A DNA stretch of 64,000 bases from Yinghuangia soli (GCF_021502675.1 NZ_JAKFHA010000045.1:1-64000), one strand, 5' to 3'. Positions 7,858 to 17,704 are shown, numbered from the stretch's first letter. The notes: generated by a model from the sequence alone, not told the origin. Made by a program: numbers and translations.

Positions 7858-8733
7858 TCACTCCGGGTGGAACGAGTGGGATTCGACGTACCGCGCGATG
7901 GAGTACGGGTGATGCCGGTCGGCCAGCATGTGATGGACGAACTCGACGGTACGGACGTTGTGGTGTTCTTCGTCGCAGCCGATCTCCAAGACCACGATGG
8001 GCCAAGTGTCGGGGTCGTCTCCGGTGGCCGCCCAGAAGAAGCGCTCGTCTTCGGTGCTCGCCCAGTGGACGAGACGCGGGGCCGGACCGACCGGCGTAGC
8101 CACCAAGTCCTGGTGGTACCAGTCGTTCCACGGGCCAGGGACGTGGAGACCGAGAATGTCGTCGAACGAACCCGGGCCGAACGTGTCGACCAGGAGTTTG
8201 TAGTCCTGGGGGAGGCGCCGTCTGAGCCCGGCTTCGACGGCGAGCCAGTCGACGGGCGGGGGAGAGTGGCCGGGCGGCAAGCCGGTCAGTGCGGCCAACT
8301 GCTCGACGCAGTGGGCAACGGACCAGTCCCGGCCGCGGAGCGTAGGCCAAGGCACGGCGCCGGGCCGGAAGACCGCGACCAGCTGCACAGTGCCGTCGAC
8401 GTCCGTGAGTATGCCGAGGCCGAACCACAGGGTCGGCCCGTCCACCCAGCCGTACAGCTCGACGATCGATGCGCAGCCGGACGAGTCCAGCAGTTGCGCG
8501 GCGGCGCTGCGGAACGACGGCTCGACAAAGCCGGCCAGGGCAATGGTCCGGGAGTGGCCGATGCGTCGGGCCAGCGTGCGGAGGATCTCGGCGACATGTG
8601 CGCGCATCGCGTCCGGGTCGTCCGTCGGCGTTGCCGCGGCGAGGCGGAGCACGTGGGTTCGGCGGGGGCTGTCGCCGGGGATCGGCATGGCGAGGAGATC
8701 GTCCAGCGCGGCCATGTGCGCAGTCAGGTCCAT
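7858..8733 (-). CDS. SUKH (SMI1/KNR4) family protein
   Basis: 291 residues from the ATG at 8733; in-frame upstream codons look non-coding. The N-terminal half (about 1-140) is of unknown type. The C-terminal half is a SMI1/KNR4 domain: PQDYKLLVDTFGPGSFDDIL then LVHWASTEDERFFWAATGDD, with WPIVVLEI further on. SUKH proteins are the classic immunity superfamily of bacterial polymorphic toxins and also occur as accessory partners. It lies 97 bases downstream of the trypsin-STAND-TPR gene on the same strand, so it may share its transcript and act as its regulator, antidote or sensor. No obvious ribosome binding site is seen. Confidence 0.75.
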   Translation of the reverse strand: MDLTAHMAALDDLLAMPIPGDSPRRTHVLRLAAATPTDDPDAMRAHVAEILRTLARRIGHSRTIALAGFVEPSFRSAAAQLLDSSGCASIVELYGWVDGPTLWFGLGILTDVDGTVQLVAVFRPGAVPWPTLRGRDWSVAHCVEQLAALTGLPPGHSPPPVDWLAVEAGLRRRLPQDYKLLVDTFGPGSFDDILGLHVPGPWNDWYHQDLVATPVGPAPRLVHWASTEDERFFWAATGDDPDTWPIVVLEIGCDEEHHNVRTVEFVHHMLADRHHPYSIARYVESHSFHPE

Positions 8734-8830
8734 GCGCGCAAGTGAAGCGCCTGGTCCGGACACGTGCTCGTCGATGACGGCGAACTCGACGAATCTGCGG
8801 TCGAGAGCACCGTCGAACGCCTCACCGGCT

Positions 8831-11800
8831 CTACTCCGTGAAGGACGCCCGGAGCTCCTGCAGGAGTTCGAGTTTTGCCGCGGAGCGCGACGGTACGCGG
8901 GTCGCCTGCGGTGTGAGGAGGTCGATGGCCTCCTCGATGGCGACGACGGCATCCTCGACACGGCCCACGCGCTGGAGCCGCAGAGCCAAGTTCTCCAGGG
9001 ACGTGACGAGATTGGTCAGGTAGGCGTCCGGGCGTTTCGCGGTCAAACTCGCGCCGGAGGGCGACGGCTTCCTCGATCGCGGCGAGGCCCTCCGCGGCCC
9101 GGCCCAGGGCCGCGAGCCGGTTGGACATATTGTTCAGGGCCATGGCGAGGTCGGGCAGGTAGGCGTCGGGGCGTACAGCTGCCAAGCGCCGGTACGCCTG
9201 CGCGGCCTCCTCGATGGCGGTCAAGGCCTCCTCGGTGCGTCCCATGCCCGCGAGGTCGATGGACATGTTGTTCAAGGACCCAGCCAGGTCGGGCAAGTAG
9301 AGGTCCGGGCGCGCCTCGGCCAATCGCCGGGAGATGTCCGCGGCTTCCTCGACAGCAGCGAGGCCTTCCTCGGCACGGTCCACGCTCGCCAGCACGATGG
9401 ACACGGTGTTCAGGGACGCGGCGAGACCGGGCAGGTGGGCGGCCGGCTGCTCCTCGGCGAGGCGCCTTTGGATGGCCAGCGCTTCCTGGGCCGGGGCGAG
9501 GGCTTCCTCGGCCCGGCCCAGGCTCGAGAGCCGGTTGGCCGTGTTGCTCAAGGCCGAAGAGAGAGCCGACAGGTGGGTATCGGGATCTTCCCCGGCCAGC
9601 CGCCGGTACGCGTCGGCGGCTTCCTCGACGGTGGCCAGGGCCTCCTCGACCCGCCCCAGTTCCCCGAGCCGTACGGACATGTTGTTGAGGGAGGCGGCGA
9701 GACCGGGCAGGTGGAGGTCCGGGCGTTCCGCGGCCAGGTCCCGCTGGATGCCCACGGCCTCTTCCAGGGCGGCGAGCGCGTCCTCGGTCCGCCCGAGATT
9801 CGCCAGCCGGATGGACATCCGGCCCAGCGCGGTGGCCAGGTCGGGTGAGTGTTGTGCGCTGCGTGCGTTCGCCACCAAGCGGGTCGTCACGAGTTCCGCC
9901 CACTCGGCGAGTGCGTGACTGCTCTGGGGGGTGCGCGCGGAGAGCCTGCGCAGGCGTTCGTCCGTCGTATCCGGGGCGCCCGCGATGCGGTTCAGTGCAT
10001 GGAGCAGCGGGGCCGGGCGTTCGACATGGGTCGCGGTGTCGACGGCGACTTCGGCCAAGGTGCTTTCGTGGGACACCACCAGTGCGGTGAGCGATGCGTC
10101 CAGGCATCCGGCGAACGCAGGTTGGGCCGCCGCCCGCGCATACACCGCCAACGTGCGGTCGAGTTGCTCCGCGGAGGTGTCGGCGACGCACTGTTCGGCG
10201 AGGCCGGGGTCGGCGGCCAGCCGGATCCCGACCAGGCGTTCGGCGATGCGGTCCGGCTGCAAGGTGTCCCACGGGAGCGGCGGTCGCGCCGGAGGGTAGA
10301 CACCGGCGATCCAGTCGCGGACACGTGCCCGCCGCTCGGACGACTCCTCAGCGAGCCGAGGCAGCCGGGCCAGCAGGGCGTCCGCCTCGGCGAGCGTCGC
10401 GGCACCGGTGAGGAACGCGGCGGCGAGTGCGTCCTCCAAGGCCTCGAAACCGAGCAGCGGAGCCAGTCCGGTGGCGACCGCGGCGTCGCGCCAGTACGAG
10501 CGTTCGTGGTCCAGGAGACGGTCTTCGACGCTGGGTCCGGCCCGGGGTCCGTCCGGGGCCGGGTCGGGGTACGCGGCATCGAGGAGGTCGGCCAGCGCCG
10601 TGGTGTGCAGGGTCAGCGCGCCGGCGAACGGAGCCGCTGCGAGCGGCGGGACGGGCAGTGCGGCATCGAGATCCGCCCAGTCCGGCGCGGCGCGTCCGCG
10701 GCGCGCCGGTACCGCGCCGAGCCGGGCCGCCAACGCCGATCGGGCGGACCGGTACGCCGTGGCCCGATCGTCCGACCCGGGTTCCAGAGCGGGCAGCACG
10801 GTCCGCGCCATCCCGGACAGCACCTCGGCGGCGACGGGGGACCGGGAGGCCAGGTGCCTGCACCATTCGCCCGCGGTCCGAGCGAGGAGCAGGAGCCGGA
10901 TCGGGGTTTGCCGGTCGGTGCGTTCGCAGATCTCGATCGTCTCCGCGACGAGGTCGAGTCGGGTCTCGGCGTAGTCGACCACGACCAGCAGGGGCACCGC
11001 CGCCGCCGCGAGGACGGACAGGTCCTCCGCGCCGTCGGTTTTGCGCAGCCAGACGGACTCCCAGCGGTCGTTGCGGAGTCGGTTGCCGAGTTCGTGGGCC
11101 AGCCGGGTCTTGCCCTGGCCGCCCGGGCCGTGGATCAGGCGTACGTCGAACGGCCAGTCGGAGCGGCACCAGGACCCCAACTCGGCCAGGATTTCGGTGC
11201 GTCCGCGGAAGGCGACCACTTCGCGGTGGGCGCGGAGCAGGGCAGCAGGGGTGCGGATTTCGGGTTCGTCCGGCTCGGCGAGGTGGTGGAACTCGACTGC
11301 GCGGGTGTCGGAGTCGACTCCGTGGGCCTGGAGGATCGTGCGGAACTCCGGGGTGCGGAGGGGGGCGGTCAAGGGGACGGCCCGGAGTTGGGCGTGTTGG
11401 GAGTGGCCGGGTTCCTCGAAGACGACGCCGGTGAGGAGGTCTCCGCAGAAGAGGGCTGCGCCTGACATGCCCGACCAGCTCTGGTCGGGTGGGAACTGGT
11501 CGATATCCATCACATATCGGTTGCCCCTGTAGGAGTTGCCGATGTTGATGCGTCCGGTCAGGTGGCCAGTGTCGGCTGTTCCATCCGCGCGACTGAGCGC
11601 CTGCGGGAAACCCCACGTCTCGCAGACCGTCCCGGGGCGGTCGGTGACGATCCGGCCCCAGCGCACGGGACGCCGGGCGCGTGATTGCCAGGCTGGATCC
11701 GTGATCTCGACCAGGGCGACGTCGTCGACGCCTCCTGGCGTCCCTCGCCATACGACGCGACCGTTGCGGCGGGTACGTGATGCCAGGTTGAACGCCTCGA

Positions 11801-11918
11801 CCTTGCCGCCCAGAGCAGGTACGTCATGGGCACATGTCAGGGTGAGGCGCGGGGCCACCTCGTACCCCGAGACCCGGCGGCCGGCGGCTTCCAGGGCCAC
11901 AACCCGTGCGCGGTCCAT
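8831..11918 (-). CDS. Trypsin-like protease / STAND ATPase / TPR conflict protein (single-base frameshift near 3' end)
   Basis: About 1028 residues if one frameshift is repaired. Residues 1-200 form a trypsin-like domain with His31 (LTCAHDV), Asp66 (VDDVALVEI) and Ser152 (SWSGMSGAALF), a complete triad. A STAND-type P-loop ATPase follows, with Walker A GPGGQGKT (264-271) and Walker B PLLVVVDYAE (309-318). From about residue 700 come seven tetratricopeptide-like repeats of about 48 residues (LNNMSVRLGELGRVEEAL type). At 9045-9047 an extra A in an AAA run shifts the frame. Without repair the product ends in an unrelated tail at 8724. With repair the TPR pattern continues to a natural stop at 8831. 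The ATG sits behind GGATGAAGG, 27 bases after the Trypco2 stop, so they form an operon. Related NTP-dependent conflict proteins are thought to sense a threat through the repeats and then activate the protease. Confidence 0.85.
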
Positions 11919-11945
11919 GGGCCTTCATCCCCCCGAGTACGCGTC

Positions 11946-12344
11946 TCAGTGCAGGTCTTCGTCGGCGTCCGTTCCGGCCGCGCCTGGCGGGGGAGGGGCG
12001 ACCTCGGCCGAGATCAACAGGTCGCCGCCCCCGCGGGCGCGCGGTGTCAGGGAGACGGAGATCCGGTGCGTGCGCGTCTGGGCGATGCCGGCCGAGGTCT
12101 CGCCGGACAGGACCCACGCCTTGAAGCCCGCCTTGGCACTCGCGTCGCGGCGGAGTTCGACCTCGAATTCCATCTCGATCGGGCCGACGGCGAACTCCAG
12201 GTCCGGGGCTCCGGCTGCGGCGGTCCGTGCGGCCGTTGCCCGGGCCGCAGCGTCCAAGAGCTCGTCGCGCAAAGCCGCAACTGCGTCCGCCAGTTCGATG
12301 TCCACCGTGCGATGCCCCGTCCGTCCAACCATCAGGACCATCAA
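11946..12344 (-). CDS. Trypco2 (trypsin-co-occurring) domain protein
   Basis: 132 residues. The pattern is that of the Trypco2 domain: IELADAVAALRDELLDAA, then LEFAVGPIEMEFEVELRRDA, then FKAWVLSGE and THRISVSLTPRARGGGDLLI. In actinobacteria this small domain is found next to trypsin-STAND conflict proteins, and here it is first in the operon just upstream of one. Its biochemical role is unestablished; it may be a substrate, cofactor or inhibitor of the protease. No strong ribosome binding site marks the start. ATG 12344, ATG 12332 or GTG 12305 are all possible. Confidence 0.8.
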   Translation of the reverse strand: MMVLMVGRTGHRTVDIELADAVAALRDELLDAAARATAARTAAAGAPDLEFAVGPIEMEFEVELRRDASAKAGFKAWVLSGETSAGIAQTRTHRISVSLTPRARGGGDLLISAEVAPPPPGAAGTDADEDLH

Positions 12345-12461
12345 CGGTAGGGGTCGATGTCGGGTCGCGTCGGGGAACCGGTCAGGTGGACGGGTTCGTC
12401 AGACCAGTTGTGTGGCGCGGCTCTGGGGGGAGGGCGCCGGAACGGTACATCGTCTGGGGGG

Positions 12462-13007
12462 ATGGTGGGTTTGGTGGGTGAGCACGAGCATGGGCAGGCG
12501 CACGATCATGAGTACGAGCGCGAGCGCGGCCGCGCGCCTGGGCACGATGACGAGCGTCGGCACGAAGGAGCGCCGGACCGCACGCGCCCCTGGGTCTTCG
12601 GCATGGGTGCGCTGGGGGGACTGGTCGCCGGCCTGCTGCTGGCGTCGGTGATCCTGCTTGCTGCGTACGGTGACAAAGCGAGCATCGGCGGGGGTGACGC
12701 GGCCGGGGTCTATGTAGGCGCCGGTCTCTTCGGACTCTGGGCAGGCCTGCTCGGGGGTGGCATCGCCGCGGCGCTGCCCACGGCGCTGCTGGGGTGGCCT
12801 GCAGTACCGGCCGCGTTCGCCGGGGCGGGCTGCTTCCTGGCCTGCTGGCCGTTCTGGGAAGACCGGGTCTCGCTGGCGATGGACTCGATGGGCGACGGCG
12901 AGTGGTACGGGGCCTTCATCTTCCCGGTGCCGGAGTTGTGCGTGGCAGCTGCCGTGTACGCCGTGCTTGCCAGAGCCCGCAGACGGGGACCTGTGGACGA
13001 CTACTAG
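12462..13007 (+). CDS. Small membrane protein with His/Glu/Asp-rich cytoplasmic N-terminus
   Basis: 181 residues from the ATG at 12462, which follows GGGGGG closely; GTGs at 12465 and 12474 are alternatives. The first 40 residues are rich in His, Glu, Asp and Arg (HEHGQAHDHEYERERGR). Three to four hydrophobic segments follow: about 47-72, 85-110, 112-130 and 150-170. The last ends ARARRRGPVDDY. No transporter or enzyme motif is visible. The His-rich segment could bind metal, but this is speculation. It is divergent from the Trypco2 operon. Confidence 0.6.
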   Translation: MVGLVGEHEHGQAHDHEYERERGRAPGHDDERRHEGAPDRTRPWVFGMGALGGLVAGLLLASVILLAAYGDKASIGGGDAAGVYVGAGLFGLWAGLLGGGIAAALPTALLGWPAVPAAFAGAGCFLACWPFWEDRVSLAMDSMGDGEWYGAFIFPVPELCVAAAVYAVLARARRRGPVDDY

Positions 13008-13107
13008 ACCAGGCGCAACGCGAGCGCTGCCCTGCGCTCGGGGACACGGTCGCGACCCGGCATGCCGTTACCTCGTTTGGCGGTGCGGCCGTGGCAGGGT
13101 TCCGAGT

Positions 13108-13620
13108 ATGGCGAGGTCGGAGAGCGGTACGGGTGACGAGGTGCCGCTGGGTGAGCTGTTCGGCAAGGCGGGCCCTGTCGAGTTGGAGCGCATGCGCCTC
13201 GCAGTCACGGCACTGGATGCGGCCCGCCCGGCCGATCAGGACGCGGAGTGGGAGTGGTTCGCCGAGCACGCGCAGGCACCGGTGCCGCTCCCCGCGGTCG
13301 GTGCTTCCGTCGTCCTCCAGACCACGGTCGGCCTGTACGAGAGCGACTCCGACTGGCTCGAACTGGAGCTGGAAGTCGCCTGGATGCAGCGCGGCCTGCG
13401 GGTCGGCGCGGTCCTTGGTGTCGCCTGCTGGTGCGAGTCGGACAACCACGGGACGCACTACCTCGACCCGATGGACCTCGACGCCGACGACGGGACGTCC
13501 ATCGCGGAAGCCTTCGACGCGGCTACAGCCCAGCTGCTCGCGTGGGCGGGCGGCCCCCGCGATCCGTCGTACTGGCGGGGTGCGGCCGGGTTGCCGCAGC
13601 CGACGTCGGATACGAGCTGA
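13108..13620 (+). CDS. Unrecognised acidic protein
   Basis: 170 residues from the ATG at 13108. Strong coding bias and an acidic composition, with WFAEHAQAPVPLPAVGASVV and YESDSDWLELELEVAWMQRG in the middle and a DGTSIAEAFDAATAQLLAW helix near the end. No known domain, signal peptide or membrane segment. It stands alone on the plus strand and is convergent with the LuxR gene ending at 13748. Size and composition would suit a small immunity-like protein, but nothing in the sequence proves it. Confidence 0.6.
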   Translation: MARSESGTGDEVPLGELFGKAGPVELERMRLAVTALDAARPADQDAEWEWFAEHAQAPVPLPAVGASVVLQTTVGLYESDSDWLELELEVAWMQRGLRVGAVLGVACWCESDNHGTHYLDPMDLDADDGTSIAEAFDAATAQLLAWAGGPRDPSYWRGAAGLPQPTSDTS

Positions 13621-13747
13621 GGGGAATTGCGTACGGCTTGGAGACGGCGTGGAGACGGCGTGAGTACGCCTCGCGTCGGGCGCCTCGTGTCGGGCGTCGG
13701 GCCCCAAGCGTGCGCTAAGTGGGAAAGGACGTGGAGTCGCTCGCGCG

Positions 13748-16582
13748 TCACGCGCCCGGCGGTAGGTGCTCCGCCGCCACCCGAGTCAGCGCGATTCGGT
13801 TCGACACCCCCAACTTCGCGAAGGCGTGCCGCAGATGCGCGTCGACCGTATGCGGCGACAAGTGCAGCTGCTGTGCGATGTCGCGGTTGGTACGTCCCTC
13901 CGCGACCAGCCGTACGACGCGCAGCTCGGCCGGTGTGATCGCCTCCCATCCTTCGGTGGGGCGGGAGTTCGCGCGCGGAGAGCGCCGCCGTACGCCGAGT
14001 GCCCGCAGTGCGCTCAGCACAGGCGCGGCCAGGCGCGGGAGGTCGGCGTCCGTGTAGATCTGCAGCGCCTCGTCCCACAGTCCGATCGCCTGCGCCCGGT
14101 CCGGCTCGACCGCCGCCGCATCCTGCAGCGCCGCAGCCAGCGCCAGCCGGCGCGGGGCACCGCGGTACGCATCCACAGCCGCGAGAAGCAGCTTGTGGTC
14201 CCCGCCCAGCAGACCCTCCGCATGCAGCGCGGCCGCCTCCGCGGTGCGCAACTGCGGGTTGAGGTCGGCAAGTCGGCGCGATGCGGTCGCGGCCGCAGCG
14301 GCGCGGTCGGGAGCGCCTGCGCGCAGCGCGATGCGTACCAGCTCCGGGCCCAGCCACGGGTCGTACGCGAGCGTCCACAGCCGCTTCGGGAACGCGTCGT
14401 AGACCGGCTCTGCGGTCTTCAGCGCGGCGTGCGGGTCGCCTTCGGCGGCCTGGAGGAGCGCGGCGGCGATCCGCATGTCCTCGATCGCCGTGATGACCCC
14501 GCGGTCCACGTACCGCCTGGCCCGTGCGAGGTGGACGCGCGCCGCGGGGAGGTCGCCGCGCTGGAGTTCGAGGAGGGCAAGGGTGACCAGGAGGGCGTCG
14601 GCGACGATGAACACGGTGAGTTCCTCGGCAGCGACCAGCGCGGCTTCGGCCTCGGCGAGCGCCTCCTCGGTCCGGCCGGCCGTGCGCCACAGCACCGCGC
14701 GGTAATAGCGCAACACCGGGATAGCCCACGTGGTTTCGTGCCGCTCCGCCTCGCGCAGGCCGGCATCGATGACCGTGCATGCCTCGTCGAACCGCTCCGC
14801 GGCGGTCAGCGCGTTCGCCAGCCACAGGTGCGGCGGGAACCACTCCTGTCCGCGGTCCGCGAACCTGCCCAGTTCCATGGCCTGTTCGGCCAGCAGGACG
14901 CCGTCGCCGATGCGTCCGCGTGCGATCAGCGCCCAGCTCCGCGCGCAACTGCCGTGCAGCATGGCCGCATGGTCGCCGGTGCGCTCCCCGATGTCGACGG
15001 CCTCCAGTGCGAACTCCTCGGCACGCAGCCGCGCCGGGTCGGCTCCGTCGCCGAGCCCCCAGAACATGATGGCGACCGCCTGCTGGGCGAGCAGCACGGC
15101 CCGCTGGCGGTCCGTCACCGCCCCGGTGGCCAGGGCGAGCCGGGCATGCTCGAACACCTGCCGGTCCCGGCCCTGGAGCCGCAAGCTCGCGATCAGCGCG
15201 AGCCGGATCGCCGCCTCGCCCGCGGCCGGCATCCGCTCGCGCAGCGTCTCCTCGCCCAACGCCAGCGATTCGCCGATGCGTCCGGCCAGCGTGAGGCGGC
15301 GCACCGCCTGGCCGACCGCGTCCGGCCGGTCCGGGTGGTGGGCCGGCATGAGGCCCAGCATCTGCAGCAGCAGGTCCGCGGACAGGCCCGGCGAGGTACG
15401 CAGCGTCTCGTCGGACGCACTGCGCAGCACCGCGATGGCCTCCGGGTCGCCGGGCCGCGCACCCCACACGAGATGCCGGGCGGTCTCCGCGGCCGGATGC
15501 CCGGCGGCCCGGAGGACGCTGCCCGCCTCGTAGTGCAGAGCCTGCTTGACGGGGCCGGCCAGCCCGTCGTACACCGCCTGCCGGATCAGGTCGTGCCGGA
15601 ACGCCAGCGCGGTCCCGGTGTCGATGAGGTTGCCCTGGACGAGTGCTTCCTCGGCGGCGCGGGCAAGTTCCGGGACCGGCGTACCGACCATGGCGGCGGC
15701 CTCGCGCAGTTGGAACGGGCGGCCCAGGACCGCGCCTGCCTCCAGAAGCCGGCGGGCCGGGGGCGACAGGTGCCGCAAACGCCGTGCGGTGCGGGCCCGG
15801 AAGCTCTCCGGGAGGGCGTCCTCGCCGACCGTCGCGACACCGTCCGCGACCCGCACGCGGCCTGCCTCGGCCAGCGACGTGCACAACTCGCGCAGCAGGA
15901 AAGGGTTGCCTCCGGCACGGTCCGCGAAGTTGCGTATGCACGCGTCGGGACGTCCGCCGAGGAGCTGCGCTGCCAGGTGGTGCACCGCGTCGTCGGGCAG
16001 GGCGTCGAGCGCGAGATGCCCGGCGCCGCATTCCAGCAGCCCTTCGACGGCTGCGTACATAGGAGTGCCGCCGGTCATCGGACGGCCCACGAGCAGCCAG
16101 CCGACCGGGAGGCCGGCGAGCGCCGGGACCATCGCGCGTACCGCGCCCGCGGTGGCCTCGTCCGCCCACTGGATGTCGTCCAGGGCCACCAGCACGGGAC
16201 GGGCGGCGGCGTAGTCGCGCAGCGCACCGACCAGGAGCTCGCGCTGCCGGTACGGGAACGCCGCATGCTCGGCGAGCTCGGCCCGCATTCCGTCGTCGAG
16301 CACGGGCGGGTCGCACTGGCTGAGTGCACCCGCGAGGGTGGCCAGCGGGGTGACGCGGTCGAGTTCGGTGGCGGTCGCGCCGATGACGCCGATACCTTCG
16401 CGGCCCGCGATCCGGGCGGTCTCGTCCAGCAGCCGGGACTTGCCGATGCCCGCTTCACCGGACACGATCAGGCAACCGGACGCACCGGCCGTGGTGGCAC
16501 GGACCAGCCCGCGCAGCCGGTCGACGGCGGCTTCGCGTCCGACCAGGGGCGTGGTCGCCGGGTCGAAGGAGAACACGTGCAT
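13748..16582 (-). CDS. LAL-type LuxR family transcriptional regulator
   Basis: 944 residues from the ATG at 16582; the open frame runs further upstream but loses family character. The N-terminal AAA/NTPase domain has Walker A SGEAGIGKS (about 41-49) and Walker B PVLVALDDIQWAD. A long helical TPR-like central region follows, then a C-terminal LuxR HTH (about 875-935: LRVVRLVAEGRTNRDIAQQL, SPHTVDAHLRHAFAKLGVSN). This is the standard size and layout of LAL (large ATP-binding LuxR) regulators, which bind inducer through the central region and activate transcription. It is divergent from the YceI-like gene across 140 bp containing CACGTG palindromes, so that gene is the natural candidate target. 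Confidence 0.9.
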   Translation of the reverse strand: MHVFSFDPATTPLVGREAAVDRLRGLVRATTAGASGCLIVSGEAGIGKSRLLDETARIAGREGIGVIGATATELDRVTPLATLAGALSQCDPPVLDDGMRAELAEHAAFPYRQRELLVGALRDYAAARPVLVALDDIQWADEATAGAVRAMVPALAGLPVGWLLVGRPMTGGTPMYAAVEGLLECGAGHLALDALPDDAVHHLAAQLLGGRPDACIRNFADRAGGNPFLLRELCTSLAEAGRVRVADGVATVGEDALPESFRARTARRLRHLSPPARRLLEAGAVLGRPFQLREAAAMVGTPVPELARAAEEALVQGNLIDTGTALAFRHDLIRQAVYDGLAGPVKQALHYEAGSVLRAAGHPAAETARHLVWGARPGDPEAIAVLRSASDETLRTSPGLSADLLLQMLGLMPAHHPDRPDAVGQAVRRLTLAGRIGESLALGEETLRERMPAAGEAAIRLALIASLRLQGRDRQVFEHARLALATGAVTDRQRAVLLAQQAVAIMFWGLGDGADPARLRAEEFALEAVDIGERTGDHAAMLHGSCARSWALIARGRIGDGVLLAEQAMELGRFADRGQEWFPPHLWLANALTAAERFDEACTVIDAGLREAERHETTWAIPVLRYYRAVLWRTAGRTEEALAEAEAALVAAEELTVFIVADALLVTLALLELQRGDLPAARVHLARARRYVDRGVITAIEDMRIAAALLQAAEGDPHAALKTAEPVYDAFPKRLWTLAYDPWLGPELVRIALRAGAPDRAAAAATASRRLADLNPQLRTAEAAALHAEGLLGGDHKLLLAAVDAYRGAPRRLALAAALQDAAAVEPDRAQAIGLWDEALQIYTDADLPRLAAPVLSALRALGVRRRSPRANSRPTEGWEAITPAELRVVRLVAEGRTNRDIAQQLHLSPHTVDAHLRHAFAKLGVSNRIALTRVAAEHLPPGA

Positions 16583-16670
16583 CAGGGGGAGCGTAGACGA
16601 CCCCGTAGTCGCCCCCGGCGGCAGGTATTCCCGGGATGGCACGTGAACCTCACGTACGTGCGGCTTGCAG

Positions 16671-16688
16671 ATCACGTGATCACGTGAT
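16671..16688. promoter_or_regulatory. 18-bp perfect palindrome, candidate operator
   Basis: The sequence ATCACGTGATCACGTGAT is fully self-complementary and consists of two overlapping ATCACGTGAT units. A further CACGTG-like site (CACGTACGTG) lies about 20 bases to the left. It sits between the divergent LuxR-type and YceI-type genes, 35 bases before the latter's start, where a regulator would control either promoter. Confidence 0.5.
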
Positions 16689-16722
16689 GCCTGGGCAGGG
16701 TCCCGCGGCGGAAGCTCATGGC

Positions 16723-17655
16723 ATGACGACGCATGCCAGTGCCGCAGCTTTCCCGATCTCCCGTCCGACGGCCGGTTCCAGAGCCCGCTCCGCGGGGCGC
16801 CCGACCGCGGTGCCGCCCTCGACGGGCGGGCCGACCACGGTTTCGCCTGCCCATCCGACCGCTCGTACGCCGATCCTTGCGGCGGTACCCGCGACCGTTC
16901 CCCCGACCGTCCTCGGGGCCCCCGACGCCAACCTCCCGCCCGCCGGGACCTGGTACATCGACCCCGCGGCCAGCAGCGCCGCATTCACCACGGCGGACGG
17001 GACCGCGGGCGGCATACGCGGACGCTTCCGCCGCGTCTCCGGCCTGGTCGAGGTCTCGGCCGACCACCGTGACAACACAGTGTGGCTCTCGCTCGCGGGG
17101 GCCGGCGTCACGTTGGGCACCGTCCGGCGGCTGTTCCCGGGCCCGCCCGGGACGCGCCCGTCCGGCCCCGGGCCCGATGGCGTCGAGCACGACGGGGACG
17201 AGCTCGACGGGGACGAGATCGACTACTTGGATCCCGTGCAGGACGGGCTCACGCACAGCAGCGCCGACGAGGGCGTCCTCGTCGGCGAGCTGATGCTGCA
17301 CGGGGCACTCAACCCCGTCGTGATGCAGGTGGGGTGGCACGAGCCCGGGCCCGAGTCGGACGTGTCCGCCCAGGGCACCCCGTCCGCCGGCTTCACCGCG
17401 CACACCACAGTCGCGCTCGGGGACTTCGGGATCCGGCCGGACGACGCGGCCGGGCTGCCTGGCCTGCCGGGCCTTCCCGGGCTGCTCGGCTTGCCGATCC
17501 TCCAGGCCGGCGACCGGGTACGCATCACCCTCGACATCGCCCTGCTGCGCCATGACCCTACGGAACGCTTGGCGAACGCCTTCCTCGACCGGGCACTCCA
17601 CCCGGCCGCGGGGCACCGCCACCGGAACCTGCACGGTCACCGGCGGGCCGCGTAG
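16723..17655 (+). CDS. YceI-family (lipid/polyisoprenoid-binding-like) protein
   Basis: 310 residues. A Pro/Thr/Ser-rich, apparently disordered N-terminus of about 70 residues precedes a YceI-like beta-barrel domain. It opens with the family signature GTWYIDPAASSAAFTT, then FRRVSGLVEVSADH, GVLVGELMLHG and TTVALGDFGI, and ends with VRITLDIALLRHD. A GLPGLPGLPGLLGLP repeat interrupts the barrel near residue 245. There is no signal peptide, so it appears cytoplasmic. YceI proteins bind amphiphilic ligands such as isoprenoid quinones. Divergent from the LAL regulator. Confidence 0.75.
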   Translation: MTTHASAAAFPISRPTAGSRARSAGRPTAVPPSTGGPTTVSPAHPTARTPILAAVPATVPPTVLGAPDANLPPAGTWYIDPAASSAAFTTADGTAGGIRGRFRRVSGLVEVSADHRDNTVWLSLAGAGVTLGTVRRLFPGPPGTRPSGPGPDGVEHDGDELDGDEIDYLDPVQDGLTHSSADEGVLVGELMLHGALNPVVMQVGWHEPGPESDVSAQGTPSAGFTAHTTVALGDFGIRPDDAAGLPGLPGLPGLLGLPILQAGDRVRITLDIALLRHDPTERLANAFLDRALHPAAGHRHRNLHGHRRAA

Positions 17656-17673
17656 GCGGGCCCGCCGGATCGT

Positions 17674-17704
17674 CGGGAGTGCGGGAGTGCGGGAGTGCGG
17701 GAGT
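17674..17704. repeat. 8-bp tandem repeat, 3.9 copies
   Basis: CGGGAGTG is repeated three times exactly and followed by CGGGAGT. The array ends at the stop codon of the minus-strand membrane protein, in the space between it and the YceI gene. It is probably a slippage product. Confidence 0.7.

Noticed and set aside
9849-11465. Plus-strand open frame of 538 codons opposite the STAND protein
   Set aside because: Shadow of the minus-strand gene, whose trypsin, Walker and TPR motifs are unambiguous.
13766-16687. Very long plus-strand open frame (973 codons) opposite the LAL regulator
   Set aside because: It is an antisense shadow produced by GC-rich codon bias; its protein is low-complexity Arg/Gln/Gly with no domain, while the minus strand encodes a clear LuxR-family protein.
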